Shown here one piece after another: positions 55,054-64,000 of a stretch of 64,000 nt of DNA. The stretch covers positions 148,069,371 to 148,133,370 of the forward strand of contig CM024757.1 in assembly GCA_014218235.1 (NCBI GenBank). Direction: 5' to 3'. This DNA is from Colocasia esculenta. Taxonomy: Eukaryota; Streptophyta; Magnoliopsida; Alismatales; Araceae. The notes below the pieces were generated by a model, which was not told the origin of the DNA, made no database searches, and saw only the letters and a program-made list of their open reading frames with translations. Each line of letters opens with the position of its first letter. Positions within the stretch are counted from its first letter, which is position 1. The position numbers and the translations under genes were made by a program.

Positions 55054-55743
55054 TTTTTTTTTTGGGGCCAAAAAATATATAAATAGAGGCAAAATACAAC
55101 TGCAAAGGGGCATACCCCCGTCAAACCAGTCTTACATTCATAAGACCAAATCTATCCATTACAACCGGCCCCTTACAAGAATGCAGAAGACTATAAGCAC
55201 GCCAGAAGACATCATTGTGCATGGAAACAATGGCATGATTGGAAAGCATATCCGCCACCTGGTTAGTTTCCCGAAAGACATGAGAAACCTGACTTAAGCA
55301 TATCCCTCACAACCCGCCACCACCTATAAGTACACCAAGATATACACCTGTCCTGCCGAAACGAGTTAACAAGGGATAAGGAGTCAGAATTAATAGCAGA
55401 AAGGCGGAAGCGTAAGAACTCGCCAGAAGGACGGGAGGAGGCCATCACATAAGCCCGGGTTTCAGCTAGCAAACTGTTACCAATACCATAGAAGTGTGCA
55501 AAAGCAACCTGAACATTTCCATAGCTGTCCTGGATACAACCACCACCACCACAATTCCCTGGATTACCTTTAGAAGCCCCATCAACATTTAAGCAAAAGT
55601 CCTCAATAGGAGGAATCCAATGGATAACCTTCAGTTGCTTAGAAGAAAATTGAGGGAAAAAACCATATTGATGAAGAATCTGCTGCTCTAAAGGTGTAGG
55701 AGTGATCTTAAAGGAGACTTTGTTTAGAGAAAAGGAAATCTTT
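55054..55743 (-). mobile_element. L1-type LINE 3' end with RNase H domain
   Basis: A minus-strand ORF (to 55,263) reads FCLNVDGASKGNPGNCGGGG, LLAETRAYVMASSRPSGEFL and INSDSLSLVNSF, the plant LINE RNase H (RVT_3-type) with its Asp, Glu and Asp. About 200 bp of 3' UTR end in a poly(A) tail (poly-T on plus, 55,054-55,063) that joins Tekay sequence directly. E4 interrupts its upstream side; the first six residues of the listed frame come from the E4 LTR. Confidence 0.8.
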
Positions 55744-55930
55744 TGTTGCCCAGCTAGCAAGCCCAGAGGGGGGGTGAATGGGATTCTTAAAATTAATGAG
55801 TACCTTAAACATGTTCATAAAACAGTCACACAGAACACACTTTGATGAGTGTTAGAGTTAGTAAAGAAAGATAGTAAACGCAAAGCAAGCACATAGACTA
55901 CACAGGGAATTATCCTGGTTCGGACCTCCT

Positions 55931-56160
55931 CTCCACAGGAGTCCTACGTCCAGTCACTGAGCAACAACTCAGGCTTTCACTACCTAAGGGTACAGTCCCC
56001 CTTATGGACCTTTACACACCCAGTCACAGCTGGTCTTCTCTTCACAACCTGAAGAGGACATACAACACCCTGGATACCACCAGGTCTTCTTTCTACTCGA
56101 AGGGAACACACACCCTGGTAACCCCAGGTCTTCCTTCAACACGAAGGGAACAAACACAAG
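55931..56160 (-). other. Hairpin string and tandem hairpin units of E4
   Basis: CTCC/GGAG (55,931-55,941), CTGAG/CTCAG (55,957-55,972) and AAGGG/CCCTT (55,986-56,003), followed by three units with CTCTTC/GAAGAG- or CCTGG/CCAGG-type stems. They match E1 and E2 in position. Confidence 0.65.
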
Positions 56161-56411
56161 AAAAGTGTTAATGAAAACAAGCCCCTAGATCAAGCTTAAA
56201 CAATGCAGGATCTAAAGCTAAAACTGAGAGGAAAATATCTACAGTGAGGGACAATCTCAGTTTTCAGAAACTCTCAAGACTAACACAATGAACGCAGAGA
56301 GCTAAGAGCTAGACAATCAAAGGAGTGAGGCTTTTTGCTCGATCAGATGCTCACAGAAAAGCTTGTTAAAGATTGTTGTAAGAGTTGTGTAGTTTCTGGA
56401 GCTTCAGTCTT

Positions 56412-56420
56412 CTTTATATA
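56412..56420 (-). promoter_or_regulatory. TATA box of the E4 LTR
   Basis: Minus-strand TATATAAAG, between the U3 array and the hairpins. Confidence 0.6.
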
Positions 56421-56869
56421 TCTCCTATTTGAAATTCGAACGTTGAAATGTTCATTGTCTCTAAGCTTTCGTTTACGTTAGACTGCATGGTTCTGTAGAG
56501 CTTCTTGTTCAGTAGTCATTAGCTTTCCATGCACACAACAAGAGAGAGGATCTTTGATGATGTCCGTAATCTTCCGTACTATCCAATGTTGTATTGAGAT
56601 GCACTGTCAGAGACATGCACATATTTAAATGCTAAACAATAGACAGCTAAGCCATCTTTTGTTGTCAGTCAACGTTAGATTGATTTTATACAGAAGTAGA
56701 AGTTCCATTATATTCTTCTAAAAACATGTTTACAGAATAAGCATGATAATAGTAGATATCGATTGGATGCACTGCAGTGATACGTTCAGTCATAATAAAT
56801 GCATGGTTGTCAGACAGATATACGTGAAGACTTTGACTTTTCAACATACTCAGAGACGAGTCCAAATAT

Positions 56870-57780
56870 CAAGTCATTATATTCCATGAAATCATTACAT
56901 GTATGACTTATGAAATGGTTATGCAAATGAGTTGATGTTCATGTAAACCGTTGTGCTCTCATAAGAAAATCGATGCATATATAAATCGTTATGCATTAAT
57001 AACCAAATCATTGTAGAGACAAATCATTGTGACTCCATAAGCAAATCGTTACGCACAAGTCTTATAATCAAATCGTTGAGTAATGTGAATGAATCGTTGT
57101 TTGTTGTATCGAATCGTCACAGCGACCAAGTCGTTATGTAACTTAATGAATCGTTACAGTAACAGAGTCGTTATGTAACTTATCGAATCGTTCAGGATCA
57201 AATTGTTGAAACTTGATGGGTCGTTGTGACACTAAAATCGTTGTTCTCACTTATCAAATCGATGTGAGAGCAAATCGTTGTTCTTTCTTAAGAATTGATG
57301 TGATCACTTATCGAATCGTTATGGAAGCGAATCGTTATGAATACTTAATGAATCGTTATGAAAGCAAATCGTTATGATCACTTATGAAATCGTTGTGAGG
57401 GCAAATCGTTACGATCACTTAACGAATTGTTGTGAGGGCAAATCGTTGTGATCACTTAACGAATCGTTATGAGGGAAAATCGTTGTGATCACTTAATCGA
57501 ATCATTGTGAGGACAAATCTTTGTGATCACTTAACGAATCGTTGTGAGGGAAAATCATTGTGATCACTTAACGAATCGTTGTGAGGGCAAATCGTTGCGA
57601 TCACTTATCGAATCGTTGTGATGGCAAATCGTTGCGATCACTTGTCGAATCGTTATGAAGATGGACTGCAATAGAATAGCAATGACTTATGAAATCATTA
57701 TAGAATCAAAATCGATGTGATTGAGGAAATCCTTATGATTCAAAGAAAATCGTTATACCAACTAACGAGTCGATGTGAAC
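56870..57780 (-). repeat. U3 array of E4 with a 37-bp higher-order unit
   Basis: AATCGTT-type motifs throughout. Between about 57,360 and 57,660 they settle into a 37-bp unit made of two AATCGTTGTGA half-units spaced 16 and 21 bp and containing the palindrome GTGATCAC. Confidence 0.8.
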
Positions 57781-57973
57781 TTAGAAAATTTCATGCTTTG
57801 AACTTACATTGCTATAGAATAAATACTACTTACCCATTTAGCTTGTATTCCTTGTTTCATTTCCTGTACTCAATCTCATAGAAAATATGTAGATTAAACT
57901 TTATATAGTTTTGTTAATCACAAAAATAGATATGTAATTAATTTAAATTACATGGGGATAAACTGATCATCAA

Positions 57974-58097
57974 TCTCCCCCGTTTTGGTGATGACAAAAC
58001 TTAACAATGAGCATAGATGATCTGAAATGAATCTAAACAAAATTGTGGAATATAAGAAATATATTTCAGTAGTACTATATCTCTCCCCCTTTTGTCA
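57974..58097 (-). other. Doubled polypurine tract of E4
   Basis: AAAACGGGGGAGAT adjoins the LTR (with a C interrupting the A run); AAAAGGGGGAGAG lies about 110 bp internal (58,083-58,095). Confidence 0.75.
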
Positions 58098-58477
58098 TTA
58101 AGCAAAAAGATACCACAAGGAGGAAAGACAGAGAGAAAAGATAGTGAGAAAACAAGAGAGATATATTTAATTGTCCTGAGGAGTTATAGGATGTAAAAAG
58201 CAGGAGACAAAAGAGAGGCGTGAGAGGAATAATGGGCAAGGCTTGTCGTTCTTGTCCTCAAAATAAGCCTGAAAAGCCCTACAAGAAATGGCGTAAGATG
58301 GTCCCATGTCAGGTAACATCCTTTGAATATGAAGCGCCGCTGAGTACTCAGAAAATTGCCATATTCATCGGTGCCAAGGGAAAGTTTGTAGGTACTGATT
58401 GAACCAAAACTAGCAAACGAAGAAGAATTGGTTGATCTTGATAGGATAGAATAACTTATGCTGCAGAAGATCTTGCT

Positions 58478-61400
58478 TCAATGCCAAAACAGCTTGTACC
58501 ACTCGACCCACTGAAGATAAGAGTCCTGAACTAAATTGATAGAATTCAGGTCCAATAATGCTTCAGCTGTGAGAGTAGGCTTGCCAGCCTTAAACAAGGA
58601 GCTGTTCAAGGCTTCCAATTGAAGAATTGACTGATTATAGTGCTTTTCCCAGTCAGTGGGAGAAAGCCTTTCACATTCTGACAGCATAGGAACAAGGACT
58701 TCAGAGGAAATATGGCCTAGGTGAAATTCTTTGAAGATGAACCTTTCGAAGGATGGAAGTCGACCCTGTTGAGCTGATATCCTTCTCATGACGCGAGTAA
58801 ATCTCTCAAAGATAACAGGACCTACTGAGGAGTCCATGACCAAGGAATGCAGCTTAGGAAGGAATACAGAGTCTGGAATTTACAGGGTTACGAAATCCAC
58901 TTTCAAAGAGCAGTTGACTGGATTTGTAATTTTTAATGAAGCAACTACTCCCTGGAACTATCCCAACTGGACTTCAGGTAACTTGTGAAGATACCGGTAA
59001 TCATTGAATAACTGAAAGTACCTGATGAGCTTCACTTTCTTTTGAATGAAAGGGGCCCATAGGGATTTATGATGAATGACAAACCACTCAGAGAGAGTGA
59101 GTGGAGAGTCCCTGGGTGGAAACCTATCTGACTTTGCAAGAAGATATTTCCTATAGAGAGCCGAGTGCCCTTTGGCCCACTATTCTTCAGATTTGCGTTC
59201 AGCCATTTTGAAGATTTTGGATTGATCAGCTTTTGAGAAGTGGTTGTAAGGAAGGATGACATTAGGTGATTGGTCAGATTTAGAAAAGGAACACCAAAAT
59301 GGTGGCAAGAATACATTTTGAAGATATTCTCGATAGAGTGGTTTCCTCCGATTTTCAATAGTGAGGGAAAACCAAAGAGGAGGAAATTTAGGTTCGGTGG
59401 GAAGAGCAAGAGCAGTGGAGAGTTTCCTCTTTTAGAGACAGGACTAGAGGAGTCAGTCCTATGGAATGAGAGGCAACTGACAGAACTGAATGGATGGTGG
59501 AGATTTCAACTCATCCTCGAATTTTTCTAGAAATGGACCTTCGAGTTGAGCCTTCAGGAATGAAGGTGACAAAGGAAGGAGGAGTAGGAGGATGGAGAAA
59601 TGTTTGATAAGTAGAAAAGGTGAGATGGATGGTCCATCTAAGAAGGAACAGAGGAAGAGGGGCTCCAAAAGATGATGTGGCTGGAGGGTCTTCGGAAATG
59701 AGAGGAGGTGGAATGGATGTAGAGGAGGCAGGAGGAGAGGTGGATTGAGATGGAAAAGGAGTTGGGGTAGACATGGTGGGAGGCATGGGTTGTTTGAAGG
59801 TGATGGGAGCTGGAGGTGCTGTGGATGAAGAGGGTGGTGAAGGAGGGGCTGGTGTTGCAATAGATGAAGTCTTATGGGCTTTGGGAGCAGCTACAGGCTC
59901 TTCTACTCTTGGAGACACATCCTCGGAGATCATTGGCCTTGGTGGCCCTACCACAACCTCAAGTGGCCCGGATGACCCTGCTGGTTCTACTACAATTGGC
60001 CCGGATGGCCCTGTACTTTCTTCTACTGGCATTGGCCCTGATGTCCTTGCATTTTCTTCTGCTGGCCTTAGCCTGATGGCCCTGTATTGCTAAACCGGGT
60101 CAGAGGTGAGTGAGCTAGAGGGGCAGAGGTGGATTGCTCCTCGAAGAGATAAGCTTTTGACACTATCGAAACTCACCTTTCATCCATCTACATAATTGAA
60201 CATTTTAAATAATCTCTCAAGTTGTGTACCTCAGTGGACAAGGCTCCAATCTCGCTTGCTGCTGAGGTTTGGCTGATAAGGATAGACTGAATATCAACTG
60301 CAGATATGGAGAGTCTTTCCTTGCTCATTCAGCCTTGAAATAACTGGCTTCAACTGAATCTTCAGCTGCTTCTCCTTGGGCTTCCTATGAGCTACATTTC
60401 CTTTTGCTATGTGCCCTTGCAATGGGCCTCGAATTCAACATGCTCTTCATATCGATGGGGACACTTTCAGTGTGCTCCCCTGAGGAGCTGCCTCCTCATC
60501 AATAGATTGCTCCCCCTCAATAGGAGCATCTTCCACTGATATTTTTCATGAGCAACTGCTTGCTCCCCTGACTAGGAGCTTCCTCCATGATGATCTCATC
60601 AGTGTGGCCTCATGCCATAGCTTCTAGGGCTACTGATTCACTGAACCTCTCAGGCTCCCCTGAGTTCTAGAGATGGATCCAGCACATCTCTAAGAATGGA
60701 TGCCACAATAGTGGGGGGTTAGATCTTCAGAGGTTCCCACAATTGGCAAAATATTCTCTGGAGGAATTTCTTCAATTAGGCTGCCAATGGCCACAGATTC
60801 TTCTACTCTGGCCTCTGCTGCTGGTGGTTGATCTGCTGCTGCTTGAGTCACTGCTTCTTCTGCTAGTGTTGTTGTTGGTGCTGCCGCTGCTGATTCCTCT
60901 TGAACCATTGGGACTGATGCTGCTACAACTGCTTCTCCTACCTCTTCCTGAACTTCTTGGGCTTCGCCAATGATGGCCTCACCCTCAACCACTGAGGTCT
61001 TAGTCCATAGGCCTTTTACAAGCGAAAATCCGCTCTTCCTTAAGTTCTGCTGCGGATTGCCTGCCCCATCTTCTCAGAAACATCTTCTACCACACTGATG
61101 CCATAATGCTGAAATACTTTGGTCAGGAGATGGGCATAGGGTAGAGAGACGTTCAACTTGCTCTTCTTTTCCCATACCTGCGAGCTTGCAAGCTTCATCC
61201 TTTCTATCATAATCTCTGCTGTGTTGATTTCCTGGTTCTGGATGGCCCAGAACATCAAGTCTGAGTCCGCCTTGGTACAAGTTGAAAAGGTAGCACTTCG
61301 AGGGATCAAAATTTGATAGACAATGAAGTGCAGAAGGCGATTAAATGCATTTAACTGGTTGATATCTAACTTGCCATCCTTCAATCTGTATTTGGGACCA

Positions 61401-61798
61401 ACAATCCCTAATCCTTTTGCCTGGATATCCACAGTATGAACTCCACTGTGACCAGAAGTAGTCACACCAAAGAGTGATGCTAATAAATCTCAGTGGACCC
61501 TAATCTAGGTACCCTGACGATGGAAGTCAAGGTCCATCTTCCTCTGTCTTCAGACATACATAGAATGCCTTTACTAGGTCAGGGTAACTTACTTATGAGA
61601 AGGTGGCCATCTTCGTCCACTTCAATCTATCCAAGCTGCAGTCACGCTGCCCATGCCATTCTTTTGCAAATCTGCCACATCTACAGCCTTATGTCCGCAC
61701 AGCTTGGTCTTTACGGACGCAAACCTTTCCTGCTGCTCGGCGGTGAGAAATACAGCTCCATAGCCCCCTACGCTACTGGATACACTAGAAGAGGCCAT
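58478..61798 (-). pseudogene. Env-like third ORF of E4, heavily broken
   Basis: Starts MASSSVSSSVGGYGAVFLTA at 61,798 and is homologous to the E2 gene over its length: QQERFASVKTKLCGHKAVDV, GVHTVDIQAKGLGI, SLPYAHLLTKVFQHYGI at the N-terminus; a Pro/Ser/Thr-rich middle (60,032-59,511); GPVIFERFTRVMRRI and VLVPMLSECERL at the C-terminus. At least six fragments in different frames. Its similarity to E2 shows both terminal domains are old features of this element group. Confidence 0.75.
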
Positions 61799-62208
61799 GG
61801 TTTTGAATGGGAAGAGTTTCTGGAGGACTGGAAAGTGGATTGGAATAGGAACCCTCAAGAAATTTTCACCGGGAAGGAGTTGGAAGCTTTGAAATCTCAG
61901 AGAGTCGATGCCGGAGTCGATGGGGTATCGCCTCACACGGTGGACGAGAAAGGTAAAGGTAGGAGGTGAATCGTTCCCGCACAGATTTCGGGATAAATCA
62001 AAGGAATAATGATTTTTCAAAATTGGAGGTGCAAAAATAGCAGAAAACGATAAAAAAAATGACTTCAATAGGAATAAACTCTTATAAAATAACGAACCGT
62101 CAAGACAAACTTAAAAGGATAGGTAATAATTTAAATTTTGCTCAAGTTTTTAGAGGAAAAATATTTTAAATTCTGAAAATTATATTTCAGTTTACACAGA
62201 TGATTCTT

Positions 62209-62700
62209 TCACAATTTACACATGCCTAATTCCCTTCTAAGAGAAGTAAATCCTCTTCAGGTAAGGCCTTTGTGAAGATATCTGCTAAATGATTATTAGT
62301 ATCAATAAATGAAATATCAATGTTGCCATTTACTACATGATCACGAATGAAATGATATCTAACCTCAATGTGTTTAGTCCTTGAGTGTTGTACTGGATTC
62401 TTGGTTAGATTTATAGCACTGGTGTTGTCGCATAACAATGGAATTGTCTTGATATGTAACCCATAATCCTCAAGTTGTTGCTTGATCCGTAGGAGTGTGT
62501 ACAGCAACTTCAGTAGCTACGTATCAGCTTCAGCTATTGACAGAGCTACTGAATTTTGTTTCTTTGAGGACCATGATATCAAGCAACCTGCAAGGAATTG
62601 ACAACAACCACTGGTGCTTTTTCTGTCTATTTTGCATCTAGCATAGTCAGCATAGAGTATCCTACTAAATTAATTTCACATGATTTTGGATACCATAAAC
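62209..62700 (-). pseudogene. Copia RNase H of E4
   Basis: LLCDNTSAINLTKNPVQHSR, HIEVRYHFIRDHVVNGNIDI and HLADIFTKALPEE, then a one-base deletion near 62,250 shifts the last residues. The pol stop is at 62,209. Upstream, GCQFLAGCLIS-type sequence is interrupted by small indels. Confidence 0.75.
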
Positions 62701-64000
62701 CTAAGTCATGAGTTTAGCTAAATATGTAAAGATCCTTTTGACACTAATTAAATGAGATTCTTTAGGATCTGCCTGATACCTAGCACACATACATACACTA
62801 AACATATATCAGGTCTGCTTGCCATCAAATAGAGTAGAGAACCTATCATGCACCCCTGTAGATCTTTTGATCTACCTTCTTACCATCTTTGTCACTGTCC
62901 ATCCTTGTTGATGTGTGCTCATAGGTGTTGATAATGGCTTGGCATTTTCGAATCCAAACTTCTTAAGAGTTCCTTGGTATATTTGGCTTGACATATGTGT
63001 GTGCCTTCTTTTCCTTTTTGATTTGCAATCCAATGAAGTAGTTGAGCTCCCCCATCATGCTCATCTCGAATTCTCCCTGCATAATCTTCTCAAAATACTT
63101 GCAAAGAGTTTCATCAGTAGAACCCAATATTATATCATCACATATATTTGGACTATCAAAAATGTTTGACTTTAGATTTAACAAATAATGTACTATCTAC
63201 TTGACCTCTAGTGAAAACCATGATCTAATAGAAATGCACTTAGCCGATCATACATGCCTTTGGTGCTTGCTTTAATCCTATAGTGCTTTGTGGCAATTTA
63301 AATACATGATTTGGAAAATCATGTCATCAAAACTAGAGGTTGTTCTCACATACCTTCCTCCTTAATGAACCCATTTAGGAATGCAGATTTTACATCCATT
63401 TGAAATAATTTCAAATCTAATGCAGATGCATATGCAAGTAATATTCCAATAGCCTCAAGTCTAGATACTGGTGCATAGGTTTCATCAAAATATATGCCTT
63501 ACTCTTGGGAATAGCCTTGAGCTACCAATCTGGCCTTGTTTCTTATGATCACACGGGCTTCATCCAATTTATTTCTGAACACCCATTTGGTGCCAATCAC
63601 TGGATGATCTGATGGTCTAGGAACAAGTGACCATACCTGGTTTCTCTTGAACTGATTTAGTTCATCTTGCATGGCTAAAATCCAAGATTCATCAGTGATA
63701 GCTTCATTGACTGTCCTAGGCTCTATTTGAGAAACAAAAGCTAAATAATCACATGAAATTATGTTACCTCTTGTTCTTACCCCTACAGATGGATCACCAA
63801 TAATGTTTTCAGGAGGGTGATCTTTCTTGTATCTCCATTCCTTTGGAAGATTCTCATGTACTATGTCCTTTTGTTGCAGGTCTTTCGGAGGTAGATCTTC
63901 CTTGTCCTCAATTGATGAGTTCTTTAGCTTTTTGGACAATTCATTTGCATCATCATTATCACTATCTTCTTCTTTTCTCAAGAAGGGGTTAGTTTCATCA
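62701..64000 (-). pseudogene. Copia RT and integrase C-terminus of E4
   Basis: 63,981-63,499 reads DNDDANELSKKLKNSSIEDK, VRTRGNIISCDYLAFVSQIE, DESWILAMQDELNQFKRNQV, WVFRNKLDEARVIIRNKARL; 63,184-62,963 reads KYFEKIMQGEFEMSMMGELN. Unlike E1 and E2, the Trp after DES is intact here. Single-base deletions break the rest of RT. Confidence 0.75.

Larger units (their letters stand above)
55744..57973 (-). repeat. 3' LTR of E4
   Basis: 2,230 bp, TGATGATCAG...GGGCAACA on the minus strand. Contains hairpins (55,931-56,003), three hairpin units (56,030-56,160), a TATA box and a long U3 array. Confidence 0.85.
55744..64000 (-). mobile_element. Sirevirus-like copia element E4, 3' part
   Basis: Minus-strand 3' LTR, doubled polypurine tract, env-like gene, RNase H and RT, continuing beyond the window. 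Related to E2 in pol and LTR plan but clearly diverged. The left flank is TCTTT (55,739-55,743), inside a LINE. Many single-base indels relative to E2 break its frames. Confidence 0.85.

Overview
The window is plant nuclear DNA made almost entirely of nested transposable elements. I see no intact host gene and no rRNA or functional tRNA gene. The evidence for a plant is: Sirevirus-type Ty1/copia elements with a third (env-like) ORF and a tRNA-iMet primer site; Tat/Ogre-, Athila- and Tekay-type Ty3/gypsy pieces; an RNase H tail from a plant L1-type LINE; a PIF/Harbinger-like MITE; and a tRNA-derived SINE. It reads like pericentromeric or other heterochromatic sequence. I cannot name the species.

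Layout. 1-6,300 (+): 3' part of copia element A. It starts with an ORF that fuses an Athila protease/RT segment in frame to a copia RNase H, followed by an env-like ORF, a polypurine tract and a 1.24 kb LTR. 6,301-17,356 (-): a gag-only gypsy element (Y) with near-identical LTR segments at both ends and a second leader+gag (X) inside it. 17,357-18,727 (+): decayed spliced coiled-coil gene fragment. 18,728-19,823: repeat-rich gypsy downstream region. 19,824-40,943 (-): copia E1, flanked by GATTT, whose 5' LTR is split by the 14.7 kb Sirevirus E2 (24,614-39,268, target duplication AGGTC). E2 is itself split by a G-rich MITE (32,185-33,250, target duplication TAA). 42,311-50,516 (-): pol of a Tat-type gypsy element (G2), interrupted by a plus-strand copia LTR (E5) and a tandem SINE. 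50,517-55,053 (-): Tekay 3' LTR and pol 3' end. 55,054-55,743 (-): LINE tail. 55,744-64,000 (-): 3' part of Sirevirus E4, inserted into the LINE.

How the parts relate. Insertion order can be read from interruptions: E2 is younger than E1, which is younger than the gypsy sequence around it; the MITE is younger than E2; E4 is younger than the LINE, which is younger than Tekay, which is younger than G2. The copia LTRs share a common plan. A family-specific short-motif array lies upstream of the TATA box. In E1, E2, E4 and E5 a string of small hairpins with compensatory substitutions lies downstream of it. Coding regions are decayed mainly by Gln, Trp and Arg to stop transitions, the pattern expected from deamination of methylated cytosine. 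Two local 1.3-1.4 kb tandem duplications and many single-base indels at 37-42 kb and 55-64 kb may be partly assembly or read-error artefacts.
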